A stretch of 64,000 nt of DNA from Palsa-504 sp963705835. Its GTDB lineage: Bacteria; Actinomycetota; Actinomycetes; Streptosporangiales; Streptosporangiaceae. Below the pieces are notes generated by a model. The model searched no databases. It was given only the letters and a program-made list of their open reading frames with translations, and was not told the DNA's origin. The DNA lies in assembly GCA_963705835.1 (NCBI GenBank), contig CAVPLC010000045.1, forward strand, positions 1 to 64,000, in the 5' to 3' direction. Both the position numbers and the translations under genes were made by a program. Below are positions 1-7,355 of the stretch, in pieces (within the stretch, counting starts at the first letter, position 1; every line of letters starts with the position of its first letter).

Positions 1-41
1 ATTGATTTTCACGCCGATGTGGACCGGTTGTGAAGGACATC

Positions 42-1430
42 ATGGGCGAAGCGCGGAAACTCGCCGCAATCATGGCGGTCGACGTCGTCGGCTACTCCCG
101 CCTGATGGGTGAAGACGAGGCGGGCACGGCGCGAGCGGTGCGCGGGTGTCGAGAAGCGGCGGCTCCGATCGTCGCGAGTCTCGGCGGACGGATCTTCAAG
201 ACCCTGGGCGACGGCCTGTTGCTGGAATTTCCCTCCGCCGTCACGGCCGTCGAATGCGCGGTGGCGATCCAGAAGACGATGGCGACGCGCAACGCGGATA
301 CACCCGACGCGAAGCGGGTCGTCTACCGCATCGGCGTCAATGTTGGCGACGTGCTGATCGATGACGAAGATATTCTAGGCGACAGCGTAAACATCGCGGC
401 GCGACTTGAGAGCGTCTGCAAGCCCGGCGGCGTCTCAATATCCCGGGCCGTCTATGATCAGATCAGCGGAAAGCTTGCTTTCGGTTTCCGAACCCTCGGT
501 CTGCAAAAACTGAAAAACATCGCCAAGGCGGTCGAGGTGTTCGCAATCGATTATGCGGACAAAACAGACGACGCCCCTACGCCCGACGACGCGAACGTGG
601 CGCAGACGATCAAATATTGCCGCGCACCTGATGGAGTGCGCCTTGCCTATGCGATCTCAGGCGGGGGGCCGTTCCTGGTGAAGACTGGAAACTGGATGAA
701 TCATCTTGAATACGATTGGGAAAGCCCAATTTGGCGCCATGTCTTTCGCGGGCTGTCGCGCGAGCACACGCTGGTTCGTTACGACGCGAGGGGCAATGGC
801 CTGTCCGACTGGAACGTCGATACGCTCTCGCTCGACGCCTGGGTGACAGACCTCGAGACGGTCGTCGATGCGGTCGGCGTGGAGCGCTTCCCGCTCCTCG
901 GAATATCCCAAGGCGGCGCCGTAGCCGTCGCCTATGCCGTGCAGCGACCGGAACGTGTGTCGCACCTTATTCTGTATGGCGCGTTCGCGCTCGGCGGAAT
1001 GAAACGCGCTCCAGCTGAGAAAGAAATGCGCGAAGCGATGTCGACTTTGATGCGCTTCGGATGGGGCGCGGACAATCCAAGCTTTCGACAAATGTTCACC
1101 GCGCGATTCATTCCGGAGGGAACGCACGAGCAGGCGGACCATTTCAACGAGCTGCAACGGAAAACAACCTCTTCCGAGTGCGCTGCTCGCTATTTCAATG
1201 TCGCCAACAGTCTCGATATCACCGATCTTCTCTCCAAGGTGAAGACACCGACGCTCGTGATGCACGTGCGGGACGACCTGATCGTTCCATTCGAAGCCGG
1301 GCGCCAGTTGGCCGCCGGCATCCCTGACGCCCGTTTCATCGCCTTGCCCGGACGAAACCATTTGTTCCTGGAGCATGAGCCGGCTTCCGACTGCTTCTTC
1401 GAAGAGATCGGCCTTTTCCTGAGGAGCTGA
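42..1430 (+). CDS. Class III adenylate cyclase fused to alpha/beta hydrolase
   Basis: About 462 residues. Residues ~5-175 match the class III nucleotide cyclase domain (AAIMAVDVVGYSRLMGEDE at the start, then FKTLGDGLLLEF and GDSVNIAARLE), which makes cAMP from ATP. Residues ~190-460 form an alpha/beta hydrolase with a GISQGG nucleophile elbow (Ser ~289), an acid in VRDDLIVP (Asp ~411) and His ~440 in GRNHLFL. Such cyclase-hydrolase fusions are common in rhizobial alphaproteobacteria and rare in actinomycetes. I chose ATG 42 because it places the conserved cyclase start at the N-terminus; an in-frame GTG at 30 would add four residues. The substrate of the hydrolase half is unknown. Base use is less GC-rich than in the rest of the window, which supports a foreign or chimeric origin. 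Confidence 0.85.
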   Translation: MGEARKLAAIMAVDVVGYSRLMGEDEAGTARAVRGCREAAAPIVASLGGRIFKTLGDGLLLEFPSAVTAVECAVAIQKTMATRNADTPDAKRVVYRIGVNVGDVLIDDEDILGDSVNIAARLESVCKPGGVSISRAVYDQISGKLAFGFRTLGLQKLKNIAKAVEVFAIDYADKTDDAPTPDDANVAQTIKYCRAPDGVRLAYAISGGGPFLVKTGNWMNHLEYDWESPIWRHVFRGLSREHTLVRYDARGNGLSDWNVDTLSLDAWVTDLETVVDAVGVERFPLLGISQGGAVAVAYAVQRPERVSHLILYGAFALGGMKRAPAEKEMREAMSTLMRFGWGADNPSFRQMFTARFIPEGTHEQADHFNELQRKTTSSECAARYFNVANSLDITDLLSKVKTPTLVMHVRDDLIVPFEAGRQLAAGIPDARFIALPGRNHLFLEHEPASDCFFEEIGLFLRS

Positions 1431-1838
1431 CCGGACGCGGCTCCGCGCAGCCAGATTTCGGCGCTAACGTGAACGATCGGTTTACCCCTCAACTCGGCGT
1501 CCACCGTCGCGATCCGCTATGACCGCTTGACGTCGACTCCAGCCGTCCCGTGAGCGCCAACTCTGGTCGTTCGAACTCGCTTGTCACGCCTAACTCGGGC
1601 GTGGGCAGCGGCGCCGCTGAACCGGCGCGGAATTTGAAGCCGCCGTCAGGTCGCTGGGGCCTGGCGCTCCCGTGTCGGACCGCCGCTGCGACCGCACTTG
1701 GCTGCTCGGGGAAGGAGGAGCGTCGAGATGGCGGTGGCGCTGGTCATCCCTCTGCTCATGGATGATTTTGTTTATTAAGATTGATTGAGCGCCAAGAGGG
1801 CCACATGCTTCGCCGACCCTTTTGAAGGAGGTCGGGCG
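1431..1838. other. Intergenic region, no gene seen
   Basis: About 408 bases between the cyclase fusion and the CoA-transferase. Frames here are short and show no family features. The only clear signal is the Shine-Dalgarno GAAGGAGG at ~1824-1831 just before ATG 1839. No terminator hairpin or clear promoter was found by eye. Confidence 0.5.
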
Positions 1839-3260
1839 ATGAAGTCCTTGGCGAACGATGAGACGCATGGTCGGACCGAAGCAGCCGAAGAGTACCGCGC
1901 GGATCGAATGTTCCTCGGCGCGGCCATCGAGGCGCTCGGGCTGCCGCGCGCAGCGGCCGACCGTGTGCGGTTCGAGGGCCCGGACAGTCTTCCCTCCACC
2001 TTCGCCGTAACAGCGTTCGCCTCAGCCGCGATTGGTGCGGCGGCGCTGGCGGTTTCCGAGCTCGTTGCCGCAGTTGGGGACGCGCCGCCGGTCATCGTCG
2101 ATCGCCGATTGGCCTCGCTCTGGTTCGGGATGTCGATCAAGCCGGTCGGATGGACGCTGCCGTCGCCCTGGGACCCGATCGCCGGAGACTATTCCGCAGC
2201 CGACGGCTGGATCCGCCTCCATACCAACGCGCCCCGCCACCGCATGGCCGCGCTCGACGTGCTGAAATGCCCCGCGGAGCGCTCGATCGTTGCGGAGGCC
2301 GTCAAGCGCTGGTCGGCTGAGGCGCTCGAAACGGCGGTCGTCGAAGCGGGCGGTTGCGCGGCGGCGATGCGGACGGCAGCGGAATGGGGGGCTCATCCAC
2401 AGGGGCGGGCGGTCTTTGCCGAGCCGCTGATCGCCATGGACAAGGCGGACGCCGCGTCGTCTGGCTGGCGGCCGACGGCGGCGCGACCCTTGGCAGGCGT
2501 CAAAGTCCTCGATTTGACCCGCGTGCTGGCGGGCCCGGTCGCCACGCGGTTTCTCGCTGGCTACGGCGCCGACGTCTTGCGCATCGATCCGCCGGATTGG
2601 GACGAGCCGGCTATCGAGCCCGAGGTGACGCTCGGCAAGCGTTGCGCCCGGCTCGACCTACGGCAGCCCGCGGACCGGGCGCGCTTCGAGCGCCTCATTT
2701 CCGAAGCCGACCTCTTCATCCACGGCTACCGGCCTGAGGCGCTCGGCGCACTCGGCTACGGAGAGGACATTCGCCACGCCCTCAATCCGCGCCTCGTCGA
2801 CGTCCGCCTTGACGCCTATGGTTGGTCGGGCCCGTGGCGAAACCGGCGCGGCTTCGACAGTCTCATCCAGATGTCGACGGGCATTGCTGCGGCCGGCAGG
2901 GCATGGCGCGGCACCGACAAGCCGGTCTCGCTGCCTGTGCCGGCGCTCGATCATGCGACCGGCTATTTCATGGCGGCGGCGGCCGTTCGCGGCCTTGCGT
3001 TGCGCCTCAGCAAGGGACAGGCGATCTCCGCCAGTCTGTCGCTCGCACGGACTGCGGCGCTACTCATGGGGACGCCCCGCCAGGGGATCGAACCGAGAGC
3101 CCTGACCCACGCCGACGCGGACTATTCGGCCGACATCGAAGTCACCGACTGGGGCTCGGCGCATCGCGCGCTGCCGCCTGTCAGGGTCGCGGGCGCGCCG
3201 ATGGGCTGGACGCGTCCAGCCTCACGCCTGGGCTCGGCGCCGGCGGCGTGGGGAGCCTGA
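1839..3260 (+). CDS. CaiB/BaiF family III CoA-transferase
   Basis: About 473 residues. The second half, from ~residue 220 (GVKVLDLTRVLAGPVATRFL), is a typical family III CoA-transferase domain, with DVLRIDPPDWDEP and the later RGFDSLIQMSTGIA segment. These enzymes move CoA between carboxylic acids. The first ~200 residues are an extension of the kind seen in rhizobial members, here unassigned. I chose ATG 1839 over the upstream in-frame start because a strong GAAGGAGG lies 8 bases before it. The C-terminus (RPASRLGSAPAAWGA) looks natural, so the gene appears complete. With the preceding gene it forms the lower-GC, alphaproteobacterial-looking end of the window, and its tail overlaps the antisense read-through of the next gene. 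Confidence 0.85.
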   Translation: MKSLANDETHGRTEAAEEYRADRMFLGAAIEALGLPRAAADRVRFEGPDSLPSTFAVTAFASAAIGAAALAVSELVAAVGDAPPVIVDRRLASLWFGMSIKPVGWTLPSPWDPIAGDYSAADGWIRLHTNAPRHRMAALDVLKCPAERSIVAEAVKRWSAEALETAVVEAGGCAAAMRTAAEWGAHPQGRAVFAEPLIAMDKADAASSGWRPTAARPLAGVKVLDLTRVLAGPVATRFLAGYGADVLRIDPPDWDEPAIEPEVTLGKRCARLDLRQPADRARFERLISEADLFIHGYRPEALGALGYGEDIRHALNPRLVDVRLDAYGWSGPWRNRRGFDSLIQMSTGIAAAGRAWRGTDKPVSLPVPALDHATGYFMAAAAVRGLALRLSKGQAISASLSLARTAALLMGTPRQGIEPRALTHADADYSADIEVTDWGSAHRALPPVRVAGAPMGWTRPASRLGSAPAAWGA

Positions 3261-4054
3261 GCGGGCCGCTCGGGCGTCGGCGAAGTCCGAACGCGAGCGA
3301 CAGCGGCCGCGCGGTCGAACGCAAGCCTCAGCGCTGCCACCCGCGAGGTGTTGAAAGGGCGGGGCGCCGGGCTTCCCTCGCAGCCCCTGTAGGCCCGCTT
3401 TCCGTCCTTTTGAGACGCTCGCTTTTCGCTCTGGGCCGTCGCGGCGGCATGCCGCTCGTCGCGGATCCTGTTGACCTGCTCATCCAGGTCACTGGTGTCC
3501 GGCCCGATGCCCACCCGCTGTTCAACGGCCGCCAGCCGGCCCTCAACCACGTCCAGGCGAACCTGCATCCAGATCACCGGTACGACCTCCCGAGGCGGCC
3601 GCCGACCCGACTGCGGCCGCGGGTCGCTGACGAGCTCGATGACCTGCTGGCGCACCCGGTTCAGGTCGGCGCCCAGCCTGACGAGCACCTGCGCGGCCAC
3701 GCCGTCACCCTCGCGGATCAGGCCGAGCAGGATGTGCTCGGTACCGACGTGGTCCTGGCCGAGCTGCAGCGACTCGCGCAGCGACAGCTCGAGCACCTTC
3801 TTGCTCCGGGGCGTAAACGGGATCTGCTCGGACGGGACCTGCTGGCCGCGGCCGGTGATCTCCTCGACCTCCTGGCGCACCGGCTGCAAGCTGATCCCCA
3901 GCGATTCCAGCGCCCTGGCCGCGACGCCGTCGCCTTCGCGGATCAGGCCAAGCAGGAGGTGCTCGGTGCCGATCCAGTTGTGATCGAGCATCCTGGCTTC
4001 TTCTTCTGCCAGGACCACAGCACGCCGCGCCTGGTCGGTAAACCGCTCGAGCAT
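3122..4054 (-). CDS. Clp N-terminal repeat protein (ClpC-N-like, no ATPase), C-terminus probably not native
   Basis: About 310 residues from ATG 4054 (MLERFTDQARRAVVLAEEEA). Two Clp-N repeats are visible at ~4-70 and ~79-143, each with IGTEH/VGTEH followed by LLGLIREGDGVAA. A UVR-like segment follows at ~190-208 (DLDEQVNRIRDERHAAATAQ). This is the small actinobacterial relative of the ClpC adaptor-binding domain, without any AAA+ module; a role in substrate or adaptor recognition is inferred. The frame extends upstream to 4225, but the family start is at 4054. After residue ~208 the sequence stops resembling the family and continues into the antisense of the neighbouring CoA-transferase, so the native end was probably lost at the suspected junction. 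Confidence 0.7.
   Translation of the reverse strand: MLERFTDQARRAVVLAEEEARMLDHNWIGTEHLLLGLIREGDGVAARALESLGISLQPVRQEVEEITGRGQQVPSEQIPFTPRSKKVLELSLRESLQLGQDHVGTEHILLGLIREGDGVAAQVLVRLGADLNRVRQQVIELVSDPRPQSGRRPPREVVPVIWMQVRLDVVEGRLAAVEQRVGIGPDTSDLDEQVNRIRDERHAAATAQSEKRASQKDGKRAYRGCEGSPAPRPFNTSRVAALRLAFDRAAAVARVRTSPTPERPAQAPHAAGAEPRREAGRVQPIGAPATLTGGSARCAEPQSVTSMSAE
3261..3430. other. Suspected junction between alphaproteobacterial-like and actinobacterial DNA
   Basis: Upstream genes (1-3260) have a rhizobial character and lower GC; everything after ~3430 looks actinobacterial. The Clp-N protein read from the other strand loses its family similarity at about 3433, within a UVR-like segment, and then runs on through this stretch into the antisense of the CoA-transferase. 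That is what a join would produce. No insertion-sequence end, tRNA or direct repeat was seen here. Confidence 0.5.
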
Positions 4055-4245
4055 CGTCAGCCGCCTCGCGCTACATAGCAGAACCTGGTCGACCGCCCAG
4101 AGCACCCGCCGGACGGAACCTGTCCAGGCCAGCCAGTGATGATCCACCCACAGTACGCGCCCGTGGCCGGGGCCGAATGTCCTATGCCAGGTGATTTGGC
4201 CCCTCAGCCTCGGCCTGCAGGCCATTCATTACAGTAAGCAGTCAG

Positions 4246-4261
4246 GTTTACTACAGCAAAC
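4246..4261. promoter_or_regulatory. Imperfect palindrome upstream of the Clp-N gene
   Basis: GTTTACTACAGCAAAC is an imperfect inverted repeat (GTTT..CT / AG..AAAC) in an unusually AT-rich patch at 4224-4280 that also holds TTACAGTAA and TTACCTACA. It lies ~190 bases upstream of the Clp-N start and ~215 before the next plus-strand gene. An operator role is only a suggestion. Confidence 0.3.
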
Positions 4262-4376
4262 ATGCGGGTTACCTACAAGTAGATTCCAGGCGAAGGCCAG
4301 GTTCGTCGCCCATTATCTGACTGGCTCCCTCCGGTGCCATGCCGTGCGGGCAGCACCGGGAATGCGCCCGAGAGCG

Positions 4377-4409
4377 CCCCGCCGGATCCCTCCCCTATAT
4401 CCGGCGGGG
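4377..4409. repeat. Perfect 11-bp stem hairpin in the leader of the 4477 gene
   Basis: CCCCGCCGGAT (4377-4387) pairs perfectly with ATCCGGCGGGG (4399-4409) across an 11-base pyrimidine-rich loop. It ends 67 bases before ATG 4477, without a T-run. It could be an attenuator or leader structure for that gene, or a protein-binding inverted repeat. Confidence 0.55.
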
Positions 4410-4476
4410 TGCCTCGCCAAGCCGCTGCGGGGCAGGGCAGCAGGCCGAGGCTCCCACCCGGAGAAACGAGCGCGTC

Positions 4477-4896
4477 ATGACAACCGCCGACCTGCTGGCC
4501 CTCATCGAGCGCGCCGGCCACAGGCTCACCTATGAGCAGTTCCGGACCTGGGTCGTGGCGCAGTCGGTCCGTAACGCGCTGCAGACGTTCCACGGCGGCT
4601 GGGCGTTCGACCCGGACAACCCGGGCAGCGGGGAAGGATTCATCAGCGACGGGCAGATGCGCGCGCTGAACATCACCATCCGCCGTGCCGTGCATGAGGC
4701 GTTGCGCCAGGCGGACAAAGTCCGCAACGTCGCGGCGCAACCGAACCGCCGGAAGCTGTACCCCGCAGAGCAGGAAGCGCTGGACTTCTGCGAGTTCCAG
4801 CTCGGGACGATTCGCGACTACATGGAGCCGCCCGGCTCGCCCGAGCTGGAGGAGGCCTACAAGCTTTACGTCAGCGAGCCGGACGTCAACCGGTGA
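4477..4896 (+). CDS. Hypothetical protein
   Basis: About 139 residues, starting MTTADLLALIERAGHRLTYE. I chose ATG 4477 because GGAGAAA lies at ~4461-4467 and because the upstream extension of the frame is low-complexity and Arg-rich. The protein is mixed charged and probably helical and soluble, with FHGGWAFDPDNPGSG and YPAEQEALDFCEFQLG as its most distinctive stretches. No membrane segment or catalytic motif was recognised. It stands alone on the plus strand, with a strong hairpin in its leader. No function is assigned. Confidence 0.65.
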   Translation: MTTADLLALIERAGHRLTYEQFRTWVVAQSVRNALQTFHGGWAFDPDNPGSGEGFISDGQMRALNITIRRAVHEALRQADKVRNVAAQPNRRKLYPAEQEALDFCEFQLGTIRDYMEPPGSPELEEAYKLYVSEPDVNR

Positions 4897-5114
4897 GCCG
4901 ATCCGCGCCGGGGACGCCGCGCCGGCCGTGGCTGCGGGCACCGCAGATGCCGGTACCGGGCCGCGGCGCTACCCGCAGGCACCTCACCCGAGCGCATGGA
5001 CCGCAGGAACAACCCCGGCACCCAGCGCGCTCCAGCTGTTCGAGCCGTTTGCCTGTAGGGAGGCGGTGACCTGGATCGGCGTTCTTGCGCCAGCCGATCC
5101 GAGATTCAGCCCCC

Positions 5115-5120
5115 TAGACT
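5115..5120 (+). promoter_or_regulatory. Putative -10 element upstream of the nucleotidyltransferase
   Basis: TAGACT fits TANNNT and lies 12 bases before GTG 5133. No convincing -35 was seen. Inferred from position only. Confidence 0.3.
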
Positions 5121-5132
5121 GTCCGGGCATGG

Positions 5133-5933
5133 GTGGATGCGATGGCTGATCCTGAGGAGGGTGTGGCGGCTGACGGGACGATCCGGACGGGCGCGCATCG
5201 CGACCTGGTGCCTGCCGCCTTCGAACCCGTCCTGGCTGATGCGGTCGCCTTTGCTGGCGAATGCGGGGCATCGCTGTACGTCTACGGATCGGTCGCTAAC
5301 GGCACCGCGCGTCCGGGGTCATCGGACGTCGACCTGCTGTCGATCGATCTCCGCGAGGGGGCCGTTGTCGGGCAGCGCCTCTCGGCACGGCATGCCGGCA
5401 GATGCCGGGGTGTGGAGATCGCTGCGGCCACTGGTGCAGACCTGGCCGGCGACACCGACGCGGCATACGGCTTCCGGGTCTTCCTGCGCCACTACTGCGT
5501 CCACCTCGCGGGCCCAGATCCATCCACCGCGCTGCCGGCCTTTCCCGCGGACGCCCGGGCCGCTCGCGGTTTCAACGGCGACCTCGGGCAGCATCTCCGG
5601 CGATGGCGGCAGGGGCTGGAGTCCGGGCCGGTGGCTGCGGACCTGCTTGGTGTCCGGGTCGCCCGTAAGACGCTCCTGGCCGTCGCCGGGCTGGTCAGTG
5701 TCCACGATCACACCTGGACGACCGACCGTTCACGTGCTGTGCGGCGCTGGAGCGAACTCGAGCCCGATCTCGCCGCTCAACTCGGTCAGCTGCACTCCTG
5801 GGCCAAGGCTGAGCGCCGCCCCGACCGCGAGGAAGCCGGGCGCGCAGTCGCGGACGATGGAATCGTCTCTGCGATCGTCGAGCGCTTCGGCCGCCTGATC
5901 GGGCTCTGGACAGACGATCCAGACGGCCAATAG
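5133..5933 (+). CDS. Nucleotidyltransferase-domain protein (MNT/aminoglycoside adenylyltransferase-like)
   Basis: About 266 residues from GTG 5133; ATG 5142 is an alternative start. The N-terminal third has the polymerase-beta-like signature LYVYGSVANGTARPGSSDVD: GS at ~52-53 and the metal-binding DVD at ~65-67. The C-terminal half is helical, with no recognised ligand-binding motif. Members add a nucleotide, usually AMP, to a small molecule or protein. It lies just upstream of the wHTH-MNT/HEPN pair in the same direction, separated by ~145 bases with its own promoter-like sequence. It could be a solitary MNT protein, or an antibiotic nucleotidyltransferase with low similarity to known ones. 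Confidence 0.7.
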   Translation: MDAMADPEEGVAADGTIRTGAHRDLVPAAFEPVLADAVAFAGECGASLYVYGSVANGTARPGSSDVDLLSIDLREGAVVGQRLSARHAGRCRGVEIAAATGADLAGDTDAAYGFRVFLRHYCVHLAGPDPSTALPAFPADARAARGFNGDLGQHLRRWRQGLESGPVAADLLGVRVARKTLLAVAGLVSVHDHTWTTDRSRAVRRWSELEPDLAAQLGQLHSWAKAERRPDREEAGRAVADDGIVSAIVERFGRLIGLWTDDPDGQ

Positions 5934-6042
5934 CACGTACTCACATAGCTTCCGCATGAGAGAACTGGCTGCTCGGTGCTCACAACGCTGACACAGCCCT
6001 CTCTGCCGCCCACATCAGCCCCATGCCCTTGCCCGCGCCGAT

Positions 6043-6070
6043 TTGACGCTTCGGATAACTCGTAGATATC
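6043..6070 (+). promoter_or_regulatory. Putative promoter of the wHTH-MNT/HEPN pair
   Basis: TTGACG at 6043-6048 is followed, 16 bases later, by GATATC at 6065-6070, ten bases before ATG 6079. The AT-rich patch stands out against GC-rich surroundings and the leader would be very short. It also holds an imperfect inverted repeat, ATAACT and AGGTTAT, that the encoded winged helix could bind; this is inference. Confidence 0.4.
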
Positions 6071-6078
6071 TTCAGGTT

Positions 6079-6711
6079 ATGCGAAGCGCAGCGCCCGCGT
6101 TGCTGCCTGTCTTCCGGTCACGTCTGCAAGCAGACATCCTAGCCGCGCTTCTTCTCAAGCCTGGCGAGGAACATAGCCTGACGGAGCTGGCCGACCGTTT
6201 CGGCGCGCCGCTGAGTACCGTCCACGGTGAGGTGAGACGTCTGACAGACGCAGGCTTGCTGCAGCGACGCCAGTCGGGGAGGTCAGTGATGGTGCAGGCG
6301 AACCCGGACAACCGCCTGACGCGACCGCTGGCAGAGCTGCTGTTCTTGTCGTGGGGGCCCCTCCAGGTCGTGGCAGAGGAGTTCTCTGGCCTGGAAGGGG
6401 CCGAGGAGGTCCTGATCTTCGGTTCGTGGGCGGCTCGTTACCAGGAACGGCACGGAAAGCCGCCCAATGATGTGGATGTCCTGGTCGTTGGCCGGCCTAG
6501 CAGGGAAGATGTCTACGATGCCGCCGACCGCGCGCAACAGCGGCTCGGCATGCCCGTCAACCCCGTAATCCGGGCTGGAGAGGCATGGCGCCAGGCAGCT
6601 GATCCGCTTGTCAGGCAGATCCAGTCCAGCCCGTACGTAGCGGTGCTCGTGCCCGACGGCACAACGCCCCCCGGCCAGGACCCGGAAGAGGGGAAGCCAG
6701 GCGATGGGTAG
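6079..6711 (+). CDS. Winged-helix/MNT nucleotidyltransferase, antitoxin-like partner of HEPN protein
   Basis: About 210 residues from ATG 6079. Residues ~10-75 form a winged helix-turn-helix of ArsR/MarR type (SLTELADRFGAPLSTVHGEV, then LLQRRQSGRSVMVQANP). Residues ~110-150 hold the minimal nucleotidyltransferase signature, FGSWAAR at ~114-120 with PNDVDVLVVG at ~129-138. In HEPN/MNT (type VII-like) systems the MNT protein neutralises the HEPN RNase, in known cases by adding AMP. The fused winged helix suggests it also represses its own promoter. The next gene starts 8 bases before this stop, so the two are translationally coupled. Confidence 0.78.
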   Translation: MRSAAPALLPVFRSRLQADILAALLLKPGEEHSLTELADRFGAPLSTVHGEVRRLTDAGLLQRRQSGRSVMVQANPDNRLTRPLAELLFLSWGPLQVVAEEFSGLEGAEEVLIFGSWAARYQERHGKPPNDVDVLVVGRPSREDVYDAADRAQQRLGMPVNPVIRAGEAWRQAADPLVRQIQSSPYVAVLVPDGTTPPGQDPEEGKPGDG

Positions 6712-7282
6712 ATGGCCAAGAGGCGAGGCTGACATCGAGCAGCTCATCGCCGAGGGGCGACTGGAACCGGTAACCGGAGCCGGAGCTGACGGAAGCCCGC
6801 TCCTTGAGCAAGCCCGCAAGACGGCCGCCACCGCGGCCGGACTCGTCCAGGACGATCCGTACAGCGCATTCGTCCTGGCCTATGACGCCGCCAGGTTCGC
6901 CTGTGCAGCCCTGCTCGCTCAACAGGGCCTTCGGTCTACCGTCACCGGTGGCCATCTGGCCGTCGAAAATGCGGTCCGAGCCCAGTTCGGTGACGGCTTC
7001 CGGCCCTTCGGTGCACTCCGCCGCCGCCGTAACGAGCTGGAATACCTAAGCCGGCCCGCTGACACGACCACCCCGGAAGAAGCCGAGCAAGCGGCCAAGA
7101 CCGCCCAGCAGCTTGTCGAGGCCGCAGGCAAGCTGCTTCCAGAGCTGTCCTTCTTCAGCAAGTTAACCCGCGGCGTCACAGAAGATCTACGGCGCGCCGA
7201 TCTGGGACCCGATCCAGCTGTCGGGCAAGACCACAACGGTATCGAAACGCTCCTCGAGGCGAACCTCAGCAGCGAGGCCTGA
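6704..7282 (+). CDS. HEPN-domain protein, toxin-like partner
   Basis: About 192 residues. Helices at ~35-75 (ARKTAATAAGLVQDD, YSAFVLAYDAARFACAALLA) and the segment RRRRNELEY at ~106-114 match the HEPN fold. RNase-active HEPN proteins carry R-x4-6-H; here Asn takes the expected Arg-Asn place but no His follows, leaving Glu and Tyr. Either the RNase site is variant, or the protein is an inactive HEPN or nucleotide-binding partner. The Tyr at ~114 could be an AMP acceptor; this is inference. The start overlaps the end of the wHTH-MNT gene. A bidirectional terminator follows at 7303-7340. Confidence 0.72.
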   Translation: MGRWPRGEADIEQLIAEGRLEPVTGAGADGSPLLEQARKTAATAAGLVQDDPYSAFVLAYDAARFACAALLAQQGLRSTVTGGHLAVENAVRAQFGDGFRPFGALRRRRNELEYLSRPADTTTPEEAEQAAKTAQQLVEAAGKLLPELSFFSKLTRGVTEDLRRADLGPDPAVGQDHNGIETLLEANLSSEA

Positions 7283-7302
7283 GGTCTACCGAACGTAAGC
7301 GT

Positions 7303-7340
7303 CGTGCGGCGCCCTCGTCTTGCAGGGCGGAGGCCGCACG
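7303..7340. terminator. Hairpin between convergent HEPN and aldehyde dehydrogenase genes
   Basis: CGTGCGGC (7303-7310) pairs with GCCGCACG (7333-7340), and GCCCT with AGGGC inside it. The hairpin lies between two convergent stop codons and has no T-run in either direction, as is common for actinobacterial terminators. Confidence 0.5.
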
Positions 7341-7355
7341 CTCCGTCGAGAGCGA

